Of a DNA stretch of 64,000 bases, positions 8,759 through 17,237 are shown in pieces. The DNA lies in the NCBI RefSeq assembly GCF_000617845.2, contig NZ_DF820425.1, forward strand, positions 2,593,725 to 2,657,724, in the 5' to 3' direction. Positions within the stretch are counted from its first letter, which is position 1, and every line of letters starts with the position of its first letter. The translations under genes and the position numbers were made by a program. A model generated the notes under the pieces. It saw only the letters and a list, made by a program, of their open reading frames with translations, did not search any database and was not told the origin of the DNA. The DNA comes from Bradyrhizobium sp. DOA9. Lineage in GTDB: Bacteria > Pseudomonadota > Alphaproteobacteria > Rhizobiales > Xanthobacteraceae.

Positions 8759-8765
8759 TGCCGCG

Positions 8766-9185
8766 TTATTTGGGCTCGAGCTTCAGCGCCGCGGAATTGA
8801 TGCAGTAGCGCAGGCCGGTCGGTCCGGGGCCGTCGGGGAAGACGTGGCCGAGATGGCCGCTGCATTTGGCGCAGAGCACCTCGGTGCGGATCATGCCGTG
8901 GGTCGTGTCCCGCTCCTCGTCGATGTGGCTCTCGACCGCGGGCTGGGTGAAGCTCGGCCAGCCGCAGCCGGAATCGAACTTGGCATCGGACTCGAACAGC
9001 ACATTGCCGCAGCCGGCGCAGACATAGGTGCCGGCACGGTGGTCGTGCTCATATTCGCCGGAGAAGGGACGCTCGGTCGCCTTCTCGCGCAGCACGGCGT
9101 ATTGCATCGGCGTCAGCTCGCGCCGCCACTGCTCCTCGCTCTTGATGACCTTGTCGTCGGTCGCTTTCGTCTTGGTGTCGGGCAT
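8766..9185 (-). CDS. msrB: Peptide-methionine (R)-S-oxide reductase
   Basis: Repairs oxidised methionine (R-sulfoxide) in proteins, using thioredoxin. The 139-residue protein has the zinc-site pairs Cys56-x-x-Cys59 (CAGC) and Cys105-x-x-Cys108 (CAKC), the core motifs GCGWPSF and HLGHVFPDG, and the catalytic Cys128 in RYCINSAAL. There is no signal peptide, so it is cytosolic, unlike its neighbour MsrA. It is preceded 30 bases upstream by msrA on the same strand, so the two stereospecific enzymes are probably co-transcribed, although they appear to be sent to different compartments. Confidence 0.97.
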   Translation of the reverse strand: MPDTKTKATDDKVIKSEEQWRRELTPMQYAVLREKATERPFSGEYEHDHRAGTYVCAGCGNVLFESDAKFDSGCGWPSFTQPAVESHIDEERDTTHGMIRTEVLCAKCSGHLGHVFPDGPGPTGLRYCINSAALKLEPK

Positions 9186-9215
9186 GGGTCTCCCGTTGCT
9201 TTGGTGATCTTTCGA

Positions 9216-9920
9216 TCAGTTGGTGGCCTTGCCGGCATTCACCAGCGTCGGCTTCTCGATGTAGTTATCCGCGAACAGCTTTTTCAGGTTCTCGACCTTG
9301 GGGATGTCGTTATAGGCGATGTAGGGCTGGTTCGGGTGCAGCGTCAGATAGTCCTGGTGATAGGCCTCCGCCGGATAGAACGCCTCCAGCGCGCCGACCT
9401 TGGTCACGATCGGCTTGTTGAACACCTTCGCGCCGTTGAGCTGGGCGATATAGGCCTCCGCCACCTTCTTCTGCTCGTCCGAGGTGGTGAAGATCGCCGA
9501 GCGATATTGCGGGCCGACGTCGGGGCCCTGGCGATTGAGCTGGGTCGGGTCGTGCACCACCGAGAAGTAGATCTGGAGGATCTTGCCGTAGGAGATCTTC
9601 TTCGGGTCGTACTTGATCTCGACCGCCTCGGCATGGCCGGTGCGGCCGCTCGACACGGCCTGGTAATCGGCGGTCGCCTTGGTGCCGCCGGAATAGCCGG
9701 AGACCGCGTTGACGACGCCGCCCGTGTGCTGGAAGACGCCTTGCACGCCCCAGAAGCAGCCGCCGGCGAGCACGGCGGTCTGGATGCCGCTTGCGGGTGC
9801 CGCGTCCAATGCGGGCGGCGGGATCACGACCGCCTCCTCCGCGGCCCGGGACGGCATCGAGAAAGCCAGCGTCAGGGCGGTGGTTGCGGCGAGCAGGGCG
9901 GCGAGGGCGGTTCGGCGCAT
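9216..9920 (-). CDS. msrA: Peptide-methionine (S)-S-oxide reductase, exported form
   Basis: Reduces methionine-S-sulfoxide in proteins. The 234-residue protein carries the MsrA active site GGCFWG with catalytic Cys55, then GVFQHTGGVVNAVSGYSGG, the EAVEIKYDP motif and DYLTLHPNQPYI. Residues 1-27 (MRRTALAALLAATTALTLAF...SRAAEE) form a clear signal peptide, so the enzyme should act in the periplasm. The start at 9920 is chosen because it places this signal at the N-terminus. It is first in an msrA-msrB pair. Confidence 0.96.
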   Translation of the reverse strand: MRRTALAALLAATTALTLAFSMPSRAAEEAVVIPPPALDAAPASGIQTAVLAGGCFWGVQGVFQHTGGVVNAVSGYSGGTKATADYQAVSSGRTGHAEAVEIKYDPKKISYGKILQIYFSVVHDPTQLNRQGPDVGPQYRSAIFTTSDEQKKVAEAYIAQLNGAKVFNKPIVTKVGALEAFYPAEAYHQDYLTLHPNQPYIAYNDIPKVENLKKLFADNYIEKPTLVNAGKATN

Positions 9921-10234
9921 GGCAATCCTCTTTCGGCAATCCCTCTTTCGCGAGGGCTGACAGTCTAGGGCGGACGGGACCGGGCGAACAGCCTGCCGCC
10001 TGTGTTTTCGCATCATCCGAGATACGGGCCGAGCCGCAGATTGTTACGCCGGGCCGGACACGAGACCGTGAGCACGCAGCCGGCGCGACGACAGGCCGGC
10101 TTGGCGGGAGGTGGAACTCCGCGCTAGATGAACCGGCGCGATCGACGATCGACGACGTCTGGGGCCGCGAAAAGCACGATCAGCAGCCGTTGACGTAGCC
10201 GTGCCGCTTTAATGGTTGCGGCGGCGCCGGTGCT

Positions 10235-11350
10235 CTAGACGACGATGCTCAGCCTTTTCGCCGCCCGCGTGATCCCCGTGTACAGCCACCGCGCCCGCGA
10301 ATCCTGGAACGCGAAGCTCTCGTCGAACAGCACGACATCGTCCCATTGCGAGCCCTGCGACTTGTGCACGGTCAGGACGTAGCCGTAGTCGAACTCGTCA
10401 TAGGGCTTGCGCTGCTCCCAGGCGATCTGCTCGACGCCGCCCTCGAAGCAATCGGCTCGCACCGAGACCTTGGTCACCTTGTGCCCGAAATCCTCGTCCG
10501 GCGACAGCCGCATCGAGAGGATGCGCGACTTCGAACGCGAGGTAGTGCGCGACTTGACGCGCCACAGGCCGCCGTTGAACAGGCCCTTCTTGCGGTTGTT
10601 GCGCAGGCACACCAGCTTGTCGCCGGCGACGGGAAACTGATCCTCGATGTTCTGGCGCTGGCGTACCCGCATGTTGTAGGCGCGGCGGGTGTTGTTGCGG
10701 CCGACCAGGATCTGGTCGGCACCCATGACGCGATCGGGATCGAGCTCTTTCCGCGAGACGACCTCGCTCTCGCCATAGCGGCCGATGTCGAGCTCGCGTC
10801 CCTCGCGCACGTCCATCGACATCCGCACGATCGGATCGTCCTGGGCCTGGCGATGCACCTCGGTCAGCATCGCGTCGGGCTCCGAATTGGTGAAGAAGCC
10901 GCCGCCCTGGATCGGCGGCAGCTGCGCGGGATCGCCCAGCACGAGGAGAGGACAGTCGAACGACATCAGGTCGCGGCCGAGCTCGGCGTCGACCATCGAG
11001 CATTCGTCGATCACGATCAGTTTTGCCTTCGACGCCGGCGCATCGTCCCACAATTCGAAGCTCGGTTGCTCTTCGCCGGATTCGCGGGCGCGATAGATCA
11101 GCGAATGGATGGTGGAAGCGCCGTCGCAGCCCTTGTTGCGCATGACGAGGGCCGCCTTGCCGGTGAAGGCGGCGAACTTCACCTCGCCGTCGACGCCCTC
11201 GGCGATGTGCCGCGCCAGCGTGGTCTTGCCCGTGCCGGCAAAGCCGAACAGGCGGAACACCGGCGGCGTGCCGGCCCGTCCCGGCCTGGCCTTGAGCCAG
11301 TCGCCGACGGCTTTGAGCGCAGCATCCTGATGCGGGGTGAAAGTGGCCAT
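10235..11350 (-). CDS. RecD-like ATP-dependent DNA helicase (SF1B)
   Basis: A 371-residue superfamily-1 helicase. Visible motifs: Walker A GFAGTGKTT at about residues 36-44, motif Ia AAFTGKAALVM, Walker B LIVIDECSMVD near 112-122, motif III LVLGDPAQLPPI, and the C-terminal UvrD_C2-type motif VLTVHKSQGSQWDDVVLFDE with YTGITRAAKRLSIV. It is much shorter than RecD2 proteins and lacks the N-terminal region, matching the short stand-alone AAA_30 helicases often found in alphaproteobacteria. Role in DNA repair or replication is inferred only from the family. Confidence 0.92.
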   Translation of the reverse strand: MATFTPHQDAALKAVGDWLKARPGRAGTPPVFRLFGFAGTGKTTLARHIAEGVDGEVKFAAFTGKAALVMRNKGCDGASTIHSLIYRARESGEEQPSFELWDDAPASKAKLIVIDECSMVDAELGRDLMSFDCPLLVLGDPAQLPPIQGGGFFTNSEPDAMLTEVHRQAQDDPIVRMSMDVREGRELDIGRYGESEVVSRKELDPDRVMGADQILVGRNNTRRAYNMRVRQRQNIEDQFPVAGDKLVCLRNNRKKGLFNGGLWRVKSRTTSRSKSRILSMRLSPDEDFGHKVTKVSVRADCFEGGVEQIAWEQRKPYDEFDYGYVLTVHKSQGSQWDDVVLFDESFAFQDSRARWLYTGITRAAKRLSIVV

Positions 11351-11744
11351 GACTGTCTTGAGGGAGCGGCGAAAAGAGGCGATTCGCTCATCCCCAAATT
11401 AACCATTCGCCCCAAGGGTTCAAGCGCATGGCCATCGCATTTCAAGGCCGATCACTGCGGCCATTTCGAGACGCTCACCGTTGCGGGCCGTCAGGATGAG
11501 GGCGTAGCCTGATCGTGCTATGTCACGAATTCGATGAACTCGAGAACGCACTGTCGACCATCCGTGCTGGTCGTACCAAGCATGAGGTTCTCTTTGCCCG
11601 AAGCTGACCTGACCGATTGCGTACCTTTATCTTACGATGAAGCCGCTGCGGCTCATTGAGGGACAGCGTCGATATTTCGTTGTGGCCTCCCTTTAGGCTG
11701 GTAAGCTCGACATATTCCAAAGTCTGTTGCCTCCGGAGCAGCCG
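11351..11744. other. Intergenic, more AT-rich region
   Basis: About 390 bases between the helicase gene and the ABC_sub_bind gene. The base composition falls visibly toward AT around 11520-11720. A 65-codon minus-strand frame (11523-11720) begins with TTG, lacks a good ribosome site and is not called. No hairpin or repeat was seen. Confidence 0.45.
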
Positions 11745-12725
11745 ATGCGGCGACGCGCATTCCTCAATTTACTCGGGGCCATCGTGGCATGGCCTCCTCT
11801 GGTGCGCGCACAACAACTCCGGAAGATTTATCGCATCGGTTGGCTGACGAGCGGTTCGTCGAGTCAGCAACTTCACCTTATCAAAGCTTTTGAGGAGAGC
11901 CTGCGGAATCTTGGATACCGCATTGGCGAAAACGTCATCATCGAGTACCGCTTCGCTGATGGCGAGGCTGCGCGGCTCCCGGCGCTCATCGCAGACCTTA
12001 GCCAGCGCGGTGTAGACGTCATCATCACAGGCAACCATTCGGCGGCGGCAGTCATAAAAGGTGCGTCGAATATTCCAATCGTAGTGCCCAATAGTGTCGA
12101 TCCCGTCAGCAACGGCCTCGTTGCTAGTCTGGCTCGGCCGGGCGGAAACGTCACCGGTCTTACCCAGGACACGGGTGCCGAGCTAAATGGCAAGCGGCTT
12201 GAACTGCTGAAGGAAATATTTCCGAGCATCAAGCGAGTGGGCGTGCTCTTCAATCCGGAGTTTGCTCCAAACTCGGTCAGACTTCCGTCTGTGGGTGAGG
12301 CCGCCCGCACGCTGGGACTGACGCACATTTCGGCTAAAGTACCAGCGGCTACCACGCTGGAAGAAGCTTTTTCAATGTTGGTTGAGCAGCAGGCGGAAGG
12401 GCTCATAGTGCTCGGGGATTCCGTGCTGTTTAACGCCCGCAATCAAATTGGCGCGATGGCCATCGCGAACCGTCTGCCGGCAATCTCCGTTGGCAGGGAA
12501 TACGCCGAGGCGGGGCTGCTCCTTGCCTATGGGGTTGACTTTTACGACCTGTTTCGTCGATCCGCTCTCTTCGTTGACAAGATCCTTAAGGGTGTGGCGC
12601 CTGCCGATCTACCCGTCGAGCAACCAGCGAAATTTGAACTAGTGGTGAACGCAAAGACTGCTAAGATTCTCCGTCTAACTATCCCTTCGACGCTGCTTGC
12701 CCGTGCCGACAACGTAATCGAATAG
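11745..12725 (+). CDS. ABC_sub_bind-family periplasmic protein
   Basis: A 326-residue periplasmic-binding-fold protein of the ABC_sub_bind family (PF04392 type). It starts with a short export signal (MRRRAFLNLLGAIVAWPPLVRAQQ) and continues YRIGWLTSG, FEESLRNLGYRIGENVIIEYRFADG, SQRGVDVIITGN, PIVVPNSVDPVSNGLVASLARPGGNVTG, a very typical family core. The CGGAG motif at 11734-11738 is six bases from ATG 11745; the in-frame TTG at 11727 is less likely. No permease or ATPase gene is adjacent, so it is an orphan. Its codons are less GC-rich than those of its neighbours, suggesting separate acquisition. Ligand unknown. Confidence 0.9.
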   Translation: MRRRAFLNLLGAIVAWPPLVRAQQLRKIYRIGWLTSGSSSQQLHLIKAFEESLRNLGYRIGENVIIEYRFADGEAARLPALIADLSQRGVDVIITGNHSAAAVIKGASNIPIVVPNSVDPVSNGLVASLARPGGNVTGLTQDTGAELNGKRLELLKEIFPSIKRVGVLFNPEFAPNSVRLPSVGEAARTLGLTHISAKVPAATTLEEAFSMLVEQQAEGLIVLGDSVLFNARNQIGAMAIANRLPAISVGREYAEAGLLLAYGVDFYDLFRRSALFVDKILKGVAPADLPVEQPAKFELVVNAKTAKILRLTIPSTLLARADNVIE

Positions 12726-12888
12726 GGCCCTGTTGTTGCGACGAATGAGTTCGGCAATGGCCCGCTCGGACCTCCGGCTATGTCCGCTTGCGCGCCGCTG
12801 CTTGAGGCATGACAGAGATCAAGCCCCGCCCTCGCAGCGCTCGATCTTACGAGTACACGCCTTGGCTCAGGCCGCGCCAGGCGCCGCC

Positions 12889-13542
12889 CTATTGCCACCC
12901 CGGCACGCCGCGCATGTCGGGCAGCTGGTGGGCGATGCCCTTGTGGCAGTCGATGCAGGTCTTTTCCTTGGTGAACAGGAAGCGCTGGTGCGCCACCGAG
13001 GCCCGCGGCGACTGCTTGGTGATGTCCATGGAATCGGCGCTGTGGCAGTTGCGGCATTCCAGGGAGTCGTTGGCCTTGAAGCGCGCCCATTCATGCGCAG
13101 CGAGCTCGAGCCGGTGATCGAGGAACTTCTCCCTGGTATCGATCGTGCCGAAGATCTTGCCCCAGACCTCCTTGGAGGCCTGCATCTTGCGCGCGATCTT
13201 GTCGGTCCAGTTGTGCGGCACGTGACAGTCCGGGCAGGTTGCGCGCACGCCGGAGCGGTTGGAGAAGTGGATGGTCGACTTCAGCTCGGCGTAGACATTG
13301 TCCTTCATCTCGTGGCAGCCGGTGCAGAATTTTTCGGTGTTGGTGATTTCCAGCGCGGTGTTGAAGCCGCCCCAGAAGATCACGCCGGCGACGAAACCGG
13401 CCAGCACCAGGGTGCCGAGCGCGAACACCGAGCTCGGCCGGGTCAGCACCTGCCACAGCTCGCGCAGAAACGCCCAGCTGCGCGCGATGACGCCGCGCTT
13501 GGCGTTGAGCTCCGCGTTGGGATCATCGGCGGTCGTCGTCAT
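12889..13542 (-). CDS. napC: Tetrahaem cytochrome c NapC
   Basis: Membrane-anchored quinol dehydrogenase that passes electrons from the quinol pool to periplasmic NapAB. The 217-residue protein has one N-terminal membrane helix ([21 protein letters not shown]) and four haem-binding CxxCH motifs: CTGCH, CPDCH, CRNCH and CIDCH, as expected for NapC/NirT. The start at 13542 overlaps the napB stop (ATGA), indicating translational coupling; the longer open frame upstream lies inside napB and is not coding. It is the last gene of the nap operon. Confidence 0.96.
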   Translation of the reverse strand: MTTTADDPNAELNAKRGVIARSWAFLRELWQVLTRPSSVFALGTLVLAGFVAGVIFWGGFNTALEITNTEKFCTGCHEMKDNVYAELKSTIHFSNRSGVRATCPDCHVPHNWTDKIARKMQASKEVWGKIFGTIDTREKFLDHRLELAAHEWARFKANDSLECRNCHSADSMDITKQSPRASVAHQRFLFTKEKTCIDCHKGIAHQLPDMRGVPGWQ

Positions 13543-14009
13543 CTGCGGCCACCCGGACTGGTGCGCGACAGCAGCGTGTCGATATCGGTGAAATCGTTGC
13601 TGACCGGCGGATTGGCGGTGTTCTGCGGCACGTGGCATTCGGTGCAGAAGAAGCGGCGCGGCGAGACCGAGGCCAGGAACTGGCCGTCGCGATCCATGAA
13701 GTGCGTGATCGAGACCATCGGCGCCTGCGACTCGGCGGTGCGCGCCCGCGCGTGGCAGGACAGGCATTTGTTGCCGTTGAGGTCGACCTGATAGCCGTCG
13801 ATATTGTGCGGGATGACGGGCGGCTGCTCCGGATAATTGCGCACCTCCCTCTCGGAGGTGTTGCGGTTCGGCAGCATCGGCGGCGCCGGGCCCTCGTCGT
13901 TGAGCGGGGTCGGGCCGCGCAGGCCGGAAGTCACCGTCTGCGCCGTCAGCGAGCTCGTGCCGGCTGCGATCGCGAAGGCGAGCAGGACGAGTGCGGATCG
14001 TTTCATCAT
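13539..14009 (-). CDS. napB: Periplasmic nitrate reductase small subunit NapB
   Basis: Dihaem cytochrome c that feeds electrons to NapA. The 156-residue precursor has a signal peptide ([20 protein letters not shown]), the NapB region [24 protein letters not shown] (first haem) and [10 protein letters not shown] (second haem); [12 protein letters not shown] between them supplies a candidate distal His ligand. The gene starts at ATG 14009 in an ATGA overlap with the napA stop, and its own stop overlaps the napC start in the same way. Confidence 0.96.
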   Translation of the reverse strand: MMKRSALVLLAFAIAAGTSSLTAQTVTSGLRGPTPLNDEGPAPPMLPNRNTSEREVRNYPEQPPVIPHNIDGYQVDLNGNKCLSCHARARTAESQAPMVSITHFMDRDGQFLASVSPRRFFCTECHVPQNTANPPVSNDFTDIDTLLSRTSPGGRR

Positions 14010-16519
14010 GACATGTTCACCCGCTCGATGCGCACGGCGCATTTCTTGAAATCGGTCTGCAGCGAGATCGGATCGGTGGCGTCGAGCGTCACCTTGTTGA
14101 TCAGCTTCGATTCGTCGAACCACGGCACGAAGACGAGGCCGCGCGGCGGCCGGTCGCGGCCGCGCGTCTCGACGCGGGCGCGGATGAAGCCGCGGCGGGA
14201 GACTACCTTCACCTCGTCGCCGCGTCGCAGCTTCATGTCCTGCGCATCGTCCGGATGCATGAAGCAGACCGCTTCGGGAAAAGCCTTGAACAGCTCGGGC
14301 ACGCGGCGCGTCATGGTGCCGGAATGCCAGTGCTCCAGCACGCGGCCGGTGGAGAGCCAGTAGGGATATTCGTTGTCGGGCGATTCCGCCGGCGGCTCGT
14401 AAGGCAGCGCGAAGATGCGGGCCTTGCCGTCGGCATGGCCGTAGAATTGGACGTTAGTGCCCTGCTTGACGTAGGGGTCGCTGCCTTCGCGGAAACGCCA
14501 CTTCGTTTCCTGGCCGTTGACGACGGGCCAGCGCAGGCCGCGCTCGCGGTGATAGGTGTCGAACGGCGCGAGGTCGTGGCCGTGGCCGCGGCCGAACTGG
14601 GCATATTCCTCGAACAGCCCCTTGTGGACGTAGAAGCCGAACGCCTTGGATTCGTCGTTGGCGTAGCCGGGCTCGATGTCGCTCACCGGGAATTTGTCGA
14701 CCTGGCCGTTCTTGAAGAGCACGTCGAACAGCGTCTTGCCGCGAACTTCCGGCTTCTTGGCGATCAACTCCGCGGGCCAGACCTCCTCGATCTTGAAGCG
14801 CTTGGAGAACTCCATGAGCTGCCAGAGATCCGACTTCGACTCGCCGGGCGCAGGGACGAGCTGGTGCCAGAACTGGGTGCGCCGCTCGGCATTGCCGTAG
14901 GCGCCTTCCTTCTCCACCCACATCGCGGTCGGCAGGATCAGGTCGGCTGCGAGCGCAGTCACCGACGGATAGGCGTCCGAGACCACGATGAAATTGTCGG
15001 GGTTGCGGAAGCCCGGATAGATCTCCTCGTTGACGTTGGGACCGGCCTGGAGGTTGTTGTTGACCTGCACCCAATAGGCGTTGATCAGGCTGTCCTTCAG
15101 CATCCGGCTTTGCAGCACGGCGTGGGCGCCGGGCTTGTCCGGAATGGTGCCTTCGGGCAGCTGCCAGATCTGCTCGGTGTGGTCGCGATGGGCCTTGTTG
15201 GTGACCACCATGTCGGCGGGCAGGCGGTGCGAGAAGGTGCCGACCTCGCGCGCGGTGCCGCAGGCCGAGGGCTGGCCGGTCAGCGAGAACGGGCTGTTGC
15301 CGGGCGCGGAGATCTTTCCGGTCAACAAATGGATGTTGTAGACGAGGTTGTTGCACCAGACGCCGCGGGTGTGCTGGTTGAAGCCCATGGTCCAGAACGA
15401 GACCACTTTGGTCTTGGGATCGGCGTAGAGCTCGGCGAGCGCCTCGAGGCGGTTGAGCGGCACGCCGGACATTTCGGCGGCCTTCTCCAGCGTGTACTCG
15501 GACACGAACTTGACGAACTCGTCATAGCTCATGTCGGTGGCATCGTTGGCCTTGGTGGCGCCCGTCGCCTTCTTCTGCAGCGGATGCTCGGGCCGCAATC
15601 CGTACCCGATGTCGGTCTGGCCGCGCTTGAACACGGTATGCGCGGCGACGAAGTCCTTGTCGACGCGGCCGGTCTTGATGATGTGGTTGGCGATCGCGTT
15701 GAGGATGTAGAGGTCGGTGTGCGGCTTGAACACCATGCCGATGTCGGCGAGGTCGAACGAGCGGTGCTCGAAGGTCGAGAGCACGGCGACGCGAACATGC
15801 GGCGCGGACAGCCGGCGGTCGGCGATGCGCGTCCACAGGATGGGGTGCATCTCGGCCATGTTGGAGCCCCACAGCACGAAGGCGTCGGCGGCCTCGATGT
15901 CGTCGTAGCAGCCGGCCGGCTCGTCGATGCCGAAGGTGCGCATCATGCCGGCGACGGCCGAAGCCATGCAGTGCCGCGCGTTGGGGTCGATGTTGTTGGT
16001 GCGGAAGCCGGCCTTGAACAGCTTCGACGCTGCATAGCCTTCCCAGATCGTCCACTGGCCGGAGCCGAACATGGCGACGCCGTTGGGGCCGCGCTTCCTG
16101 ATCGCCTCCTTCCACTTCAGCTCCATGATGTCGAAGGCTTCGGTCCAGGACACCGGCGTGAACTCGCCGTTCTTGTCGTACTTGCCGCCACTCTTGCGCA
16201 GCATCGGCTGCGTCAGGCGGTCGTGGCCGTACATGATCTTGGAGAGGAAGTAGCCCTTGACGCAGTTGAGGCCGCGATTGACCTCGGCCTTGATGTCGCC
16301 GTGGGTGGCGACGACGCGGTTGTCCTTGGTCGCCACCATCACCGAGCAGCCGGTGCCGCAGAAGCGGCAGGCGGCCTTGTCCCATTTCAATTCGCTCGCC
16401 CCTCGCTCGGCGGCGAGGTTTGCGGCGAAGGCCGGTGCGGGAAGGCCGGCGGCGGCCGCGGCGATCGCGGCGGCTTCGAGCTTGAGCATCTGGCGGCGAT
16501 CGAGCTTCGGCGATGTCAT
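14006..16519 (-). CDS. napA: Periplasmic nitrate reductase catalytic subunit NapA
   Basis: Molybdenum bis-MGD enzyme reducing nitrate to nitrite in the periplasm. The 837-residue precursor begins with a Tat signal (Arg8-Arg9 in LDRRQMLK). The [4Fe-4S] cluster is held by Cys51, Cys54, Cys58 and Cys86 (CRFCGTGC...NCVKG), and the Mo ligand Cys lies in the ARHCMASAV motif. Other family marks are [21 protein letters not shown] and the C-terminal [23 protein letters not shown] segment. The start at 16519 is chosen for the Tat signal; the frame remains open to 16726, but that part overlaps napD in another frame. NapD is 16 bases upstream. Confidence 0.98.
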   Translation of the reverse strand: MTSPKLDRRQMLKLEAAAIAAAAAGLPAPAFAANLAAERGASELKWDKAACRFCGTGCSVMVATKDNRVVATHGDIKAEVNRGLNCVKGYFLSKIMYGHDRLTQPMLRKSGGKYDKNGEFTPVSWTEAFDIMELKWKEAIRKRGPNGVAMFGSGQWTIWEGYAASKLFKAGFRTNNIDPNARHCMASAVAGMMRTFGIDEPAGCYDDIEAADAFVLWGSNMAEMHPILWTRIADRRLSAPHVRVAVLSTFEHRSFDLADIGMVFKPHTDLYILNAIANHIIKTGRVDKDFVAAHTVFKRGQTDIGYGLRPEHPLQKKATGATKANDATDMSYDEFVKFVSEYTLEKAAEMSGVPLNRLEALAELYADPKTKVVSFWTMGFNQHTRGVWCNNLVYNIHLLTGKISAPGNSPFSLTGQPSACGTAREVGTFSHRLPADMVVTNKAHRDHTEQIWQLPEGTIPDKPGAHAVLQSRMLKDSLINAYWVQVNNNLQAGPNVNEEIYPGFRNPDNFIVVSDAYPSVTALAADLILPTAMWVEKEGAYGNAERRTQFWHQLVPAPGESKSDLWQLMEFSKRFKIEEVWPAELIAKKPEVRGKTLFDVLFKNGQVDKFPVSDIEPGYANDESKAFGFYVHKGLFEEYAQFGRGHGHDLAPFDTYHRERGLRWPVVNGQETKWRFREGSDPYVKQGTNVQFYGHADGKARIFALPYEPPAESPDNEYPYWLSTGRVLEHWHSGTMTRRVPELFKAFPEAVCFMHPDDAQDMKLRRGDEVKVVSRRGFIRARVETRGRDRPPRGLVFVPWFDESKLINKVTLDATDPISLQTDFKKCAVRIERVNMS

Positions 16520-16535
16520 GATGGCTCTCCGGCCC

Positions 16536-16850
16536 TTAGGTCGTTTCGATGGCGTGGAACACCAGCGCCGCGGAATAGACGTGCTGCAGCGACTGGATGG
16601 TGTTGAGCATGGTGCCGAGGCTGCCGGCATCCGGCGCTTCGGCGACGACGACGAGCTTTCCGCGCGCGTCGCGGGCATGGATCTCGCAGCCGGGAAGGCC
16701 TGCGATCTCCGCTTCCAGCTCGGCAAGGCGCTCGGGCCGTGCCTGCACGATGATGCTGGCGATCTCGGCGCCCGGCGGCGGCACGATGCGCTCGGCGGTG
16801 AGCACGCGGCCGGTGATCAGGGCGCGGCGGTTGAATGTGGATTGGGCCAT
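16536..16850 (-). CDS. napD: NapD, NapA maturation chaperone
   Basis: Cytosolic chaperone that binds the NapA Tat signal before export. The 104-residue protein shows the NapD ferredoxin-like pattern: [43 protein letters not shown], then a helix [25 protein letters not shown]. It is somewhat longer at the N-terminus than many NapD proteins ([17 protein letters not shown]...). The in-frame ATGs upstream at 16880 are within 30 bases of napE and are less likely. Third in order as napE-D-A-B-C. Confidence 0.93.
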   Translation of the reverse strand: MAQSTFNRRALITGRVLTAERIVPPPGAEIASIIVQARPERLAELEAEIAGLPGCEIHARDARGKLVVVAEAPDAGSLGTMLNTIQSLQHVYSAALVFHAIETT

Positions 16851-16876
16851 GATGCCGGTCTTTCGCTTCGAGCGGA

Positions 16877-17062
16877 TCAATGCGGGGAGGGCGGCGGGCC
16901 CGGAGGGCCGGCGAACATCTGGTAGATCCAGACGCCGAGCCCATAGGAGCCGACCGTTCCGACCGCGAGGACGGGCATCACGATCGCGGTCAGGAACAGG
17001 AACGCAAAAATCTCCATGCGCCTACGGCGCACGCGCGATGCCGTGTCGTCAGGGGCCGACAT
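16877..17062 (-). CDS. napE: NapE, small membrane component of the nap operon
   Basis: A 61-residue single-pass membrane protein: basic N-terminus (RVRRRRMEIFAFLF) then a hydrophobic helix (LTAIVMPVLAVGTVGSYG) and the ending GVWIYQMFAGPPGPPPSPH, which is the familiar NapE end. Its role in nitrate respiration is not established. It is the first gene of the operon, 26 bases before napD and 90 bases from a FixK/FNR-type site. Confidence 0.92.
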   Translation of the reverse strand: MSAPDDTASRVRRRRMEIFAFLFLTAIVMPVLAVGTVGSYGLGVWIYQMFAGPPGPPPSPH

Positions 17063-17151
17063 ATCCGGTCTCTTCGGGATGTGATGGGAATCGGGACGGC
17101 ATCCGGGCCGTTGCCTTACTGCCCTTTTGATGCATTCGGTCCGCCGGGACG

Positions 17152-17165
17152 TTGATCTGGATCAA
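17152..17165. promoter_or_regulatory. FixK/FNR-type binding site
   Basis: A perfect palindrome TTGAT-CTGG-ATCAA, the FNR/FixK2 consensus, centred about 96 bases upstream of the napE ATG and about 80 bases upstream of the AraC regulator ATG on the other strand. In Bradyrhizobium, nap expression is known to depend on FixLJ-FixK2. The symmetrical site could also act on the divergent regulator; that part is inference. Confidence 0.88.
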
Positions 17166-17237
17166 CCTGCCCGCTTGCGCGGATGTCGCACCGCCGGGCG
17201 CGCAAGCACAAGTTTAGATTGTGCATGCGCGAAAGCG

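Noticed and set aside
11523-11720. 65-codon minus-strand frame beginning with TTG
   Set aside because: No convincing ribosome site, family or composition.
14255-16606. Long plus-strand open frame (783 codons) opposite napA
   Set aside because: Its frame mirrors napA codons on the other strand and shows no protein-family pattern; high GC removes stop codons there.
16520-16726. Longer napA beginning upstream of 16519
   Set aside because: The added part overlaps napD in another frame and would bury the Tat signal inside the protein.
17127-17237. Earlier start for the AraC-type regulator
   Set aside because: It would put the FixK/FNR box within the coding sequence and adds residues unlike a membrane protein N-terminus.
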